A stretch of 7,508 bases of DNA, taken from assembly GCA_016297945.1 (NCBI GenBank), contig JAEDFR010000109.1, positions 1-7,508 of the forward strand. The letters run 5' to 3'. The DNA is from Lachnospiraceae bacterium. Lineage in GTDB: Bacteria; Bacillota; Clostridia; Lachnospirales; Lachnospiraceae. How positions within the stretch are numbered: position 1 is the first letter of the stretch; each line of letters opens with the position of its first letter. Below, piece after piece: positions 1 through 6,525 of this stretch. The position numbers and the translations under genes were made by a program. The notes beneath the pieces are model-generated. The model was not told the origin of the DNA, did no database searches, and saw only the letters and a program-made list of their open reading frames with translations.

Positions 1-129
1 TTTTCCGATAAACGCCATGTTTTCACCTTTTTTAAGAGGTAAAATATCAGCCTCATTTTTCAAAAGTACAATGGTCTCATGTGCGACTTCTCTCGCCTTT
101 TCATGATCTGCTCCATTTTCATTTTGCAT
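1..129 (-). CDS. Glycoside hydrolase family 3 fragment, cut by left edge, probably 5'-truncated
   Basis: The 43 visible residues from ATG 129 read MQNENGADHEKAREVAH and then ETIVLLKNEADILPLKKGE. The run VLLKNE..ILPL followed by an AFIGK strand is the hallmark of the linker and start of the C-terminal alpha/beta sandwich of GH3 beta-glucosidases and beta-xylosidases. In normal-order GH3 enzymes this motif follows a TIM barrel of about 300 residues that carries the catalytic aspartate. Here nothing of the barrel exists: the hemerythrin stop codon lies only seven codons upstream in the same frame. No clear Shine-Dalgarno precedes the ATG; GGGTGG is only two bases away. Two readings remain: a 5'-truncated remnant, or one of the GH3 enzymes with inverted domain order (as described for some Butyrivibrio and Ruminococcus beta-glucosidases), which begin near this motif. 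The family call is firm; the intactness is not, because the gene continues outside the window. Confidence 0.7.
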   Translation of the reverse strand, partial: MQNENGADHEKAREVAHETIVLLKNEADILPLKKGENMAFIGK

Positions 130-150
130 AACCACCCATTTTAATTTCTG

Positions 151-972
151 CTACTCTTGTGCGATTTTTTTATCCGAATATAATATATGATTAACCAACC
201 AGCCGAGCAGAAATTCCATCAGACTCTCTAAATATTCACGCGGATTCTGGTCGATATCTTCTGTACGGATTCCCTCGATTTTGTCAATAAATGCTGCGTG
301 TGCTCTTTTCTGTGCATCCAGTCCGGCATAATGAATACTCTCCATATACTCTTCTTCATCCGAAAAATGGCAAACGGTATACTGCTTGAGTTCCTGCAGA
401 ATTTCCATAATGGAATCATAAGCATCTCCGACCACATAATTATGAATCAGACGGTTTGCACGTTCCATAATCTCAAACAAGGTCTGATGCTCTTTATCAA
501 TCAACTCGATTCCTGTCATATACTCCTCTGTGAATTCACATGGATTCTCCCGAATCATCCATTCCTCAAGCGGCGGCAATTTTCCAATCATGACATCACT
601 GCCTATAATATGATGATACAGCCACTTTGCCAGAAACTGCATCAAATCTCCCAAAAGCTCTCTCTGACTTTCTTCCTCATCGATATTATAGAACGACCAT
701 TCCCGGATTTTCTCCCTAAAAAACATATGCTGTGTCCTTTGCAGAATCAGTTCCGGATCACGTATTTTTTCCATATAGGCTTCCTCATGGGCAAAATGTT
801 CCTCTGCGTATTCTTCTAACTCTGCCAGCAGTTCCTTGATTTCTCGATAATGTTCACCTACATATTCATTTTGCAGAATTTCGATTCCATCATTGATTAA
901 TTCAAACAAATGTTGATGCTCTTTATCAATCTGCTCGATTCCAAGCATGCAGTCTTTCGTAAATTGAAACAT
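151..972 (-). CDS. Tandem-domain bacteriohemerythrin
   Basis: This 273-residue cytoplasmic protein (no signal peptide or membrane segment) consists of two complete hemerythrin four-helix bundles, about residues 1-130 and 144-273. Bacterial hemerythrins bind O2 at a di-iron site and serve in oxygen sensing, storage or scavenging. Each half shows the ligand pattern: H19, H59xxxE63, H82, H121 and D126 in the first; H162, H202xxxE206, H225, H262 and D267 in the second. In both halves the first His of the canonical HxxxH pair is Gln (Q78 and Q221), so six of the seven usual ligands are present. The halves are alike (GIE.IDKEHQ.LFE; HF..EE.YME) and probably arose by duplication; the family is usually a single domain of about 130-140 residues. 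The start is set by AAGGAG 8 bases before ATG 972. It lies 99 bp downstream of the chemoreceptor on the same strand with no strong terminator between, so cotranscription is likely. Confidence 0.92.
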   Translation of the reverse strand: MFQFTKDCMLGIEQIDKEHQHLFELINDGIEILQNEYVGEHYREIKELLAELEEYAEEHFAHEEAYMEKIRDPELILQRTQHMFFREKIREWSFYNIDEEESQRELLGDLMQFLAKWLYHHIIGSDVMIGKLPPLEEWMIRENPCEFTEEYMTGIELIDKEHQTLFEIMERANRLIHNYVVGDAYDSIMEILQELKQYTVCHFSDEEEYMESIHYAGLDAQKRAHAAFIDKIEGIRTEDIDQNPREYLESLMEFLLGWLVNHILYSDKKIAQE

Positions 973-1071
973 TTTCCTTTCTCCTTTTAAGAAACATCTC
1001 TTTCTTTTTTCTCATCAGAATTATTCTTGTGTATCCTGTGTCTCTTTCCACAAAGCAGTTCTACACTCCGC

Positions 1072-2997
1072 TTATACGCGGAATTTTGAAATCAACTGAG
1101 TCAGATTCTTGGCCTGCTCAGATAACTCTTCTGTTGCTGCCGCAGTTTCCTCCGCAGTAGCAGAGTTAACCTGAACAACTTCTGAAATATTTGATATCTC
1201 AAGCTTGATATGTGATGATTTATCTGCCTGTTCCTTTGTATCTATTGAGATATCTTTAAATGCTTTTGAAATCTGCTCAGAATTTTCAACAATATCCCTC
1301 AGACATTTTGAAGCTGAATCTGCGCAGTGCATAGCACCTTCGATTTTATTCAAACAATCGGTGACCATCTCCGCTGTCTGCCTAGAAGACTCTGTCGTCT
1401 TAGTTGCCAAATTGCCAACCTCATCGGCAACTACCGCAAATCCAAGCCCGCTTTCTCCGACACGCGCAGCCTCCACAGATGCATTTAATGCCAAAATATT
1501 GATTTGGAATGCAATCGATTCAATCGTACCGATAATATTCTGAATACCGGATGACATATTCTCAATCTGATTAACAGCTTCACAAAGCTGCTCCATTTTA
1601 TGATTACCATCTATAATCAGGGCATCCAATTTCTGCAAACGTTCCTGTACCTGTTCCTCACTTTCCGAATTGCGTGCAATGCATTCTGCCATATCTTCAA
1701 CATTTGATACCAGCTGATTGATGGAGGATGCTTGTGTAACGCTGCCCGATGCCAGCGAATCTGCCGCATTCGTCAATTCGCGGGAGCTCGTTCCGACAGA
1801 ATATGCCGATTCCTGCACTTCTTTAATGAGCCTCTGAAGAATCACTCTGATTTGATTTACAGAATCTGATAACTGATTAAAATCTCCCGGATAAGAATTC
1901 ATAGCAGGCTGTGTCAAATCGTAATCTGCCATTCCGCCCAAAATCTTATTTGTCTCATTTATTATCTTTTTAAATGTCTGCTGTAACTCTCTGGCAGAAT
2001 TCTGAAGCTGTCCTATCTCATCTGTTCGCATACCGGGCTTAATTTCATGATTTAGATTCCCTTCGGAAAGAGAGATTAACGCCAAACTGACCTGATGAGC
2101 CGCTTCTCCTATGCTTCCCGCAAAAAATACGGCCAGAACAAGTGCCACGACAAGTGCCACAACATCTACTACCAAAAGCGTCTTCATGGTATCATAGGTT
2201 GCACCCATAAAATCATTTTTCGGCGCTGTTACAACAATCGTCCAGCCATTCGTACCTGCAACCGGACTATATCCGCATAAATACTCCGTATCGTTGTTAT
2301 CATACTCTCCTGCACCTGAGGTCTGGGACAATATCATGTCAGAAACACTTCCCATGCCATTTTCGGCATCTGTGATATTGTATTCTCCGATCAACGACTC
2401 ATCCGGATGAACGATTACCATTCCGTTTCCGTCGACTAAATATGTATAGCTTCCTTCGCTGATTACAATCTGATCAAGGATCTTACTCATGAAATCAACG
2501 TCCATACGGAAATAAACAACACCATTTATTTCCCCGTTCTTGTCATGAACAGGAGAGGCCACGCTAAATCCGTAATTGCCGGTATATTTACTCAAGGTTA
2601 AATCGGAAATATTAACATTTCCCGCCAACGCTTCTTTTACATAATCACGATCACTAAAATCTGTTCCGTCCTTACGGCTAACCCCATCGATCGTAAGAAT
2701 ATTGCCACTGGTAAATTCATAGTTTTCTGCCAGATTATCGATGTGATTTGCAACAATATCATCCTGTCTTGACGAAGCTAAAACAGAATCGTATCCGGAC
2801 GCCTGCGCCATATTCTTAAAATCAGATAATTTTCCCTCAATTTCCTTTGCCGCCAATTCTGCGGAAATCTGCATTGTCTTTTTGGCATCTGCCGTTCCCA
2901 TTTCCACGTTTTTATTGTATGTTACAATCCCAATGGTTGCCACAATCACAAGAACAACGGTTCCAAAAATTAATGAAAGTCTTGTTTTAAGCTTCAT
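1072..2997 (-). CDS. Methyl-accepting chemotaxis protein with dCache sensor domain
   Basis: This is a 641-residue transmembrane chemoreceptor that would sense an extracellular ligand and control CheA through CheW. Order of parts: TM1 about residues 7-27; an extracellular dCache-type domain about 37-265, with DRDYVKEALAG and later YLVDGNGMVIVHPDE; TM2 about 273-294; HAMP about 296-350 ending in TDEIGQL, with a possible second HAMP-like segment around 353-382; then the signalling coiled coil to 641. The hairpin tip is at about 493-530 (IAFQINILALNASVEAAR, then GFAVVADEVGNLA). A methylation-type site, SATAEETAAA, lies at 612-621. The C-terminus ends in SKFRV with no CheR-tether pentapeptide. I do not see the complete dCache amino-acid-binding motif, so the ligand is unknown. 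AAGGAGG 6 bases before ATG 2997 sets the start, and a good promoter lies at 3037-3064. The downstream hemerythrin makes an oxygen or redox link plausible, but this is inference. Confidence 0.95.
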   Translation of the reverse strand: MKLKTRLSLIFGTVVLVIVATIGIVTYNKNVEMGTADAKKTMQISAELAAKEIEGKLSDFKNMAQASGYDSVLASSRQDDIVANHIDNLAENYEFTSGNILTIDGVSRKDGTDFSDRDYVKEALAGNVNISDLTLSKYTGNYGFSVASPVHDKNGEINGVVYFRMDVDFMSKILDQIVISEGSYTYLVDGNGMVIVHPDESLIGEYNITDAENGMGSVSDMILSQTSGAGEYDNNDTEYLCGYSPVAGTNGWTIVVTAPKNDFMGATYDTMKTLLVVDVVALVVALVLAVFFAGSIGEAAHQVSLALISLSEGNLNHEIKPGMRTDEIGQLQNSARELQQTFKKIINETNKILGGMADYDLTQPAMNSYPGDFNQLSDSVNQIRVILQRLIKEVQESAYSVGTSSRELTNAADSLASGSVTQASSINQLVSNVEDMAECIARNSESEEQVQERLQKLDALIIDGNHKMEQLCEAVNQIENMSSGIQNIIGTIESIAFQINILALNASVEAARVGESGLGFAVVADEVGNLATKTTESSRQTAEMVTDCLNKIEGAMHCADSASKCLRDIVENSEQISKAFKDISIDTKEQADKSSHIKLEISNISEVVQVNSATAEETAAATEELSEQAKNLTQLISKFRV

Positions 2998-3036
2998 ATT
3001 CTCCCTCCTTATTTAAAAACACTCAATCTAATTACT

Positions 3037-3064
3037 ATTATAGACTATGGGTTTCTCTTGTAAA
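3037..3064 (-). promoter_or_regulatory. Probable sigma-A promoter of the chemoreceptor-hemerythrin unit
   Basis: On the minus strand a perfect -10 box TATAAT (3037-3042) lies 16 bases downstream of TTTACA (3059-3064), which matches the -35 consensus at five of six positions. Transcription would start near 3030, giving a leader of about 33 bases that contains the AAGGAGG site of the chemoreceptor. The -35 box overlaps a short A/T-rich inverted repeat. I saw no sigma-28 (motility) promoter pattern here. Confidence 0.6.
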
Positions 3065-3155
3065 AGAGTTTTTCTCTTTCCAGTTATCTTTACATCCTCC
3101 GGGCAATACAAATCTCTTTTTGAAAAATTATGATAAATCGATAAAATAATAAAAA

Positions 3156-3803
3156 TCATTTAAAAAAAGGTAATAAGTCCAAAGGATTTTCAATCACAAA
3201 TTCCGCACCCTGACTTTTTATAAAATCTTCATCCCGAAATCCCCAGCCTACCATAATCACATCCATATCCGCATTTTTCGCCGTTTGCAAATCGACTTCG
3301 GAATCTCCGATGTATACCGCTTCCGTTCTATCTATCTTAAAATTTTCCAAAATGGCGTTGATATTATCCGGATATGGTTTTCTCCGATGCCCCGGGCGGT
3401 CTCCGATTGCAAAATCAAACAAACCTTTAAAGTAATCATCACAAAGACTTTTTACCGCATAATCCGCCTTGTTTGATACAACGGCTGTCAGAATTCCTTT
3501 CTCTTTCATTCCCTTTATCACTTCATGGATACCATCGTACGGCCTTGTCTTGATTGCACAGTGATCTTTGTAATAATCATTGAATGTTTGAAAAACTTTC
3601 TCAACCTCTTCTTTGCTTATCCCTGCAGGCACAGCTCTTTCCACAAGCTTTTTTATGCCATTTCCTACAAAGCTTTTTACTTCGTCGATTGTTCTTTGTG
3701 GATAATCATGAACTGCCAGGGAATAATTCATGCAATCTGTCAAATCCTCAAGCGTATTTAATATCGTACCATCCATGTCAAATATTGCAAGTTTGTATTT
3801 CAT
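3156..3803 (-). CDS. HAD-superfamily phosphatase, phosphoglycolate phosphatase type
   Basis: The 215 residues match the usual length of small Gph/PGM-type HAD hydrolases. These cytoplasmic Mg2+ enzymes cleave phosphate from small phosphorylated metabolites through an aspartyl-phosphate intermediate. All four motifs are present: motif I DMDGT with nucleophile D9 and general acid D11; motif II VVSN with S110; motif III lysine K142 in RRKPYPD; motif IV GDSEVD with D167 and D171. The helical cap lies at about 15-85 (LNTLEDLTDCMNYSL, then FVGNGIKKLVERA), as in phosphoglycolate phosphatase. Members vary in substrate, so 2-phosphoglycolate is only the best guess and pyrophosphatase or beta-phosphoglucomutase-like activity cannot be excluded. 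The start ATG 3803 is preceded by only a weak purine-rich site (GAGAGAAG). The gene is 158 bp upstream of the chemoreceptor, which has its own promoter, so no functional link is implied. Confidence 0.9.
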   Translation of the reverse strand: MKYKLAIFDMDGTILNTLEDLTDCMNYSLAVHDYPQRTIDEVKSFVGNGIKKLVERAVPAGISKEEVEKVFQTFNDYYKDHCAIKTRPYDGIHEVIKGMKEKGILTAVVSNKADYAVKSLCDDYFKGLFDFAIGDRPGHRRKPYPDNINAILENFKIDRTEAVYIGDSEVDLQTAKNADMDVIMVGWGFRDEDFIKSQGAEFVIENPLDLLPFFK

Positions 3804-3838
3804 TTCTGTCTTCTCTCAATCTTTTTTGCTTTGTTCTC

Positions 3839-3872
3839 TTGATTGCTTTTTACTCTCTACTCCCGCAATCAA
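3839..3872. repeat. 8-bp inverted repeat upstream of the HAD phosphatase gene
   Basis: TTGATTGC (3839-3846) and GCAATCAA (3865-3872) are perfect inverted arms around an 18-base pyrimidine-rich loop. It begins 36 bases before the phosphatase start codon, within the 5' leader or promoter area on the minus strand. It has no following U-run in the minus-strand direction, so it is not a standard terminator. It could be an operator or a leader hairpin, or chance in A/T-rich DNA. Confidence 0.4.
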
Positions 3873-3893
3873 AAAATGTTTAAACTCCGCCCG

Positions 3894-3960
3894 CTACGCG
3901 CTGACAAATTTTGTATTGCCATCGCTTATTTTTAATAATCTTCCACAATAAGGACAAACC
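3894..3960 (-). pseudogene. Zinc-ribbon-like C-terminal tail in a shifted frame, no start codon
   Basis: Directly downstream of the small ORF, in the +1 frame relative to it, the minus strand encodes NEVCPYCGRLLKISDGNTKF followed by VSA and a TAG stop at 3896-3894. CPYCGRLL is the typical second knuckle of a small zinc ribbon. This frame is open from 4070 to 3894 but has no usable start codon, and its upstream portion overlaps the 3' third of the small ORF. It may be the original 3' end of that gene after a frameshift, for example around the T6 run read as TGT TTT TTA, or the remnant of an unrelated gene. The zinc-knuckle motif is visible; the relationship to the small ORF is inference. Confidence 0.35.
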
Positions 3961-4146
3961 TCATTCTGCTTTCTGGTTCCACCTAATATTGCAATATAAA
4001 ATATCGCGTAAAAAACAGAATAAACCTGATATCTCTTTGTTTTTGACAAGATCTTTAATAGTCGTAGCTCCTAAGCTTCGGCATGTATATTTATCTAATT
4101 CTACCGGAATCGAGTATAATCCATCTTGTATAGTTTGCTCTGACAT
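3961..4146 (-). CDS. Small uncharacterised ORF, third in the RES-DUF1016 transcription unit
   Basis: I do not recognise this 61-residue product. It begins MSEQTIQDGLYSIPVELDKY and continues with TCRSLGATTIKDLVKNKEIS; this part has ordinary soluble-protein composition. The last 20 residues (GLFCFLRDILYCNIRWNQKA) are rich in Cys, Phe and Trp and look like out-of-frame reading. An upstream ATG at 4152 is in frame, but AAGGAG (4154-4159) lies only 1 base from it and 7 bases from ATG 4146, so 4146 is the better start. The ribosome site follows the DUF1016 stop with a 21-bp gap, which indicates translation as part of the same operon. Two cysteines here (C26 and one near the end) plus the CPYCG knuckle found in the shifted frame downstream hint that the intact gene encoded a longer protein. 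Function unknown. Confidence 0.5.
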   Translation of the reverse strand: MSEQTIQDGLYSIPVELDKYTCRSLGATTIKDLVKNKEISGLFCFLRDILYCNIRWNQKAE

Positions 4147-4167
4147 TTTCATTCTCCTTCGTGTTTA

Positions 4168-5189
4168 TTATTTTTCGCTCCATTTATCAAGCACTGCCTC
4201 AACCTGTGCAATTAATTCCTCTTTATCAGGAATAACATAGGTATATTTTGAAGCAAATATATTATTATTTAACCCTCCCAAAGCATACTCTGCCCCAAGA
4301 AAATCTCTGTCTGTACAAAGAATAATTCCTATTGGGGGATTATCGCTTTCCTCATTTACTTCTTCAGCATAATAGTTTAGATACATATTAAGCTGTCCAA
4401 CAGCTGCTGGCATAAGTTTCTTAGTCTTTAACTCTATCAACACATAAGAATGAAGAATCTTGTTATAGAAAACCATATCCACATAATAATGCTCATTGCC
4501 AAGAGTAATACGTTGTTGGGTTCCAACAAACATAAATCCTTTTCCCAATTCAAGTAAGAACTTTTCTATATGTTCAACCAACGCTTTTTCAAGATCACTT
4601 TCTAACACTGGCTTATCCTCTGGTATTCCTAAAAATTCAAATACATAAGGATCTTTTATAATATCACTCGGTTTTGTGATTTCATTTCCATTTAATGCAA
4701 GCTCAAGAACTCGCTCTTTATTTTCTGTTCCAGATGATAACAACAATCTCTCGTATAATGATGTTTCCATCTGTCTTTTTAACTCTCTGACAGACCAACC
4801 AGCATTAACACATTCTTTTTCATAAAAACTTCTTTTGTCATCTTCAGAAATTAAAAGTAATTCACAATAATGCGACCAACTCAATTTAACAGACAGTGTC
4901 TGTTGAATTTGATATGTCTGATAGAAACGTCTCATAAACTGTAAATTTGAAACTGAAAAACCTTTTCCAAATTCTTCCGTTAATACTTTTGACAACTCTT
5001 TTAATGTTTGTTTTCCATAAGTTGCGCGTTCATTGTTCTCCTGCTCATGCTCGACAATAATACGACCTATATTCCAATAAGCAGTAATCAATTCATTGTT
5101 TACAACCTTTGCAACATTAGCACGTGCTTGCCCATCACTTGCTTAATTTGTTCTATCATTTCATTTGTCATCAAAGAATTATTATCCAT
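4168..5189 (-). pseudogene. DUF1016/YhcG-family PD-(D/E)XK nuclease gene, frameshifted near its start
   Basis: The 3' reading frame (4168-5091, 307 residues if started at TTG 5091) is a clear DUF1016 protein: an N-terminal helical DUF1016_N region (YWNIGRIIVEHEQ, then FSVSNLQFMRRFYQ) followed by a PD-(D/E)XK domain with VD205, E220-L-K222 and Q233 (residues counted from TTG 5091). The family's true N-terminus lies in another frame: AAGGAG (5199-5204) is followed, 9 bases on, by ATG 5189, reading MDNNSLMTNEMIEQIKQVMG, which then runs out of frame to a TAA at 5102-5100. Adding one G to the GGG at 5131-5133 joins the two frames into IEQIKQVMGQARANVAKVVN followed by NELITAYWNIG, which is exactly what the family has there. 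So a one-base deletion, or a sequencing error, breaks the gene. ATG 5195 is an alternative start only 3 bases from the ribosome site. It lies 36-42 bp after the RES gene. Family members are putative nucleases often found near restriction and other defence genes; the substrate is unknown. Confidence 0.85.
5131..5133 (-). other. Site of the one-base frameshift in the DUF1016 gene
   Basis: The minus strand reads GTG ATG GGC AAG CAC here; GTG ATG GGG CAA GCA would restore the family sequence VMGQARANVAKVVNNEL. The loss of one G from a run of four is the simplest explanation. The run is too short for a classic phase-variable tract. The upstream frame ends 10 codons later and the downstream frame has no ATG near, so full-length protein could come only from ribosomal frameshifting or a reversion. 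Confidence 0.75.
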
Positions 5190-5231
5190 TATCATTTTCT
5201 CCTTTCTGACACGGGCTTCGCAATATAATTC

Positions 5232-6344
5232 CTATTCTAGTGCATTGCCAAAATTATTTTTTTCTTTATCCTTCCAAGTAGCAAACAAAAACTTATCAAA
5301 CTTGCAAAATTCTGTTTCTCCAAAATTAAACTGTCTGTTATATTTTCCAATATTTGTTATTAATCCCGTCTGTAGAACCCTATAATCCCTATACTCCTTG
5401 TTTTTATCAATATTTCCCAATTGCTTATACAAAGCATAATTATATGACTCATCAATTTTTATATGTTTACAGATATCCGAATATTTCTTGCCTTTTTCGT
5501 ACTTAGTAAACAACGCCACATTTATTGCAGCATATGCAAAAGCCTCATCCTCGACTCTTTTCGAAAAGTAAGCGACACCATCCAAGCCTAATTCTTTACA
5601 GCCTAACATAATACTTTGAGAAACTATATATTCCGATTTAAAACTTCTATCTCTCTCTTTAATCACATATGATGTTGCAATCATTAAACACAAGAGTTTT
5701 AACCAACAATGTACATACTCTGCATTACAATCATTGACATCAAACTGTTTCCTTGTCATAACAGCTAAATTTAATATTTTTTGTGTTCCATCAAGTAAAA
5801 CTGGAGAAACATTGTATCGATATTCGGCTGGACATCCTAATTCCAGCCAACATGCATATGAGGTATTTCCCAAATACAAACTAGGAATACCTGGAATACT
5901 AAAACGGTAATTTCCAGTTTTACCACGCATATCAAATGGTATATGCAACATATCTTTAGGTTTAAATATAGTTACCTCTTCATTTGTTCTCGCTCTAAAG
6001 AACTGAATTTCTCTACTTATCCCCGGAAACGCCTTGCTTGAATTAATATCACTAACCGCTAAAGGATTATCTACAATATCTTTTAACAAGTTTTTGATGA
6101 TTGTATGTGATGTTGAAATGTGTCCGCTATAGTATTTCCTAATAGCTTCCTTAATTTTCAATGTGTATTTTTTTATTATCTTTATGCTTTCTTCATCCGC
6201 ATCTGATTTAATTGCAATGTCTAATAAGATTCTATATTTTTTACATAAATCATCATAATACTTAATATCACTATCCAATATAAACGGTGCCCATAATTTT
6301 TTATTCATAAAATCTGCTTTAGTTATCCAACTTAATCTGTTCAT
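5232..6344 (-). CDS. Large RES-domain protein, candidate NAD+-degrading toxin or effector
   Basis: The 370-residue product has an alpha-helical N-terminal part of about 105 residues without a recognised domain, then a RES core from about residue 112 to 280. Core marks are FFRART with the conserved Arg; MLHIPFDMRGKTGNYRFSIP; SLYLGNTSYACWLELG with the conserved Glu; and the SEYIVSQSIMLGCKELGLDG region with the conserved Ser, followed by VAYFSKR. RES toxins such as the M. tuberculosis MbcT family deplete NAD+ by glycohydrolase or phosphorolytic cleavage. Those are about half this size and paired with an Xre-type antitoxin with its own DNA-binding domain; none is visible next to this gene. A GTG at 6362 extends the frame by six residues, but GGAAGG (6351-6356) is 6 bases before ATG 6344, so I chose that start. 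It leads a close transcription unit with the DUF1016 nuclease gene and a small ORF. The RES family call is strong; a toxin or antiphage role is inference. Confidence 0.85.
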   Translation of the reverse strand: MNRLSWITKADFMNKKLWAPFILDSDIKYYDDLCKKYRILLDIAIKSDADEESIKIIKKYTLKIKEAIRKYYSGHISTSHTIIKNLLKDIVDNPLAVSDINSSKAFPGISREIQFFRARTNEEVTIFKPKDMLHIPFDMRGKTGNYRFSIPGIPSLYLGNTSYACWLELGCPAEYRYNVSPVLLDGTQKILNLAVMTRKQFDVNDCNAEYVHCWLKLLCLMIATSYVIKERDRSFKSEYIVSQSIMLGCKELGLDGVAYFSKRVEDEAFAYAAINVALFTKYEKGKKYSDICKHIKIDESYNYALYKQLGNIDKNKEYRDYRVLQTGLITNIGKYNRQFNFGETEFCKFDKFLFATWKDKEKNNFGNALE

Positions 6345-6420
6345 CATTTGCCTTCCAATCACACATAGATATAATCAATCATCATTTCAAAGTCTGTCAT
6401 CCATCCCGTATTCTCAACCT

Positions 6421-6510
6421 TACCGAATATCCATAGTGTTGCTACAACCTACCCCAATATCATTAGTGTAGCTACAACTATATCCAATATCCGTTCTGTA
6501 GCCACAACCC
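6421..6510. repeat. Three imperfect tandem 30-bp repeats upstream of the RES gene
   Basis: Units at 6421-6450, 6451-6480 and 6481-6510 have exactly the same length. Units 1 and 2 match at about 22 of 30 positions and units 2 and 3 at about 20. The conserved cores on the plus strand are AATATC (unit positions 6-11) and TGTxGCxACAAC (17-28). The second core is a near-palindrome: TGTAGCTACA in unit 2 is perfect, and unit 1 has GTTGCTACAAC. A much weaker fourth unit may lie at 6391-6420 (about half the positions match, including ATCCAT and CAACCT). Spacing of 30 bp, close to three helical turns, would place the palindromes on one DNA face, which fits an operator array. The alternative is a coding minisatellite, because 30 bp is also ten codons. 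Confidence 0.75.
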
Positions 6511-6519
6511 TGCCTAAAA

Positions 6520-6525
6520 ATTATA
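6520..6525 (-). promoter_or_regulatory. Candidate -10 box for the RES transcription unit
   Basis: The minus strand carries a perfect TATAAT within TATATAATTTTT. I find no convincing -35 box 16-18 bases upstream, so this is either an activator-dependent promoter or chance in A/T-rich DNA. If it is real, transcription would begin just before the 30-bp repeats, which would then fill the first part of a leader of about 170 bases ahead of the RES start codon. That is a good location for repressor binding. Confidence 0.3.

Noticed and set aside
520..530. Unusual residues at the chemoreceptor hairpin tip (GLGF and EVGNLA instead of GRGF and EVRNLA)
   Set aside because: As far as I recall, EVGNLA occurs commonly in clostridial chemoreceptors, so I do not treat it as a defect. 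The coordinates given are residue numbers.
298..819. Plus-strand open frame of 173 codons
   Set aside because: It is antisense to the well-supported hemerythrin gene, has no recognisable domain and no ribosome site.
1067..1082. Hairpin TCCGC-loop-GCGGA around the chemoreceptor stop codon
   Set aside because: Five pairs with no U-run; too weak for a terminator and probably chance.
1064..1090. Similarity to 3884-3912 (both contain ACTCCGC...TACGCG and AATTTT)
   Set aside because: The match is short and gapped; not enough to call a repeat without a genome search.
3063..3079. Possible terminator of the HAD phosphatase gene (AAAGAG, five-base loop, CTCTTT)
   Set aside because: The stem is six mostly A/T pairs with a U-run of only about four, and it overlaps the better-supported promoter of the chemoreceptor.
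4168..5091. DUF1016 protein starting naturally at TTG 5091
   Set aside because: No ribosome site precedes this TTG, and conserved family sequence (ARANVAKVVNNEL) lies upstream of it in the same frame, so it is only an artefact of the frameshift.
6421..6510. CRISPR-like array
   Set aside because: The units are contiguous, imperfect and without unique spacers, and no cas genes are visible.
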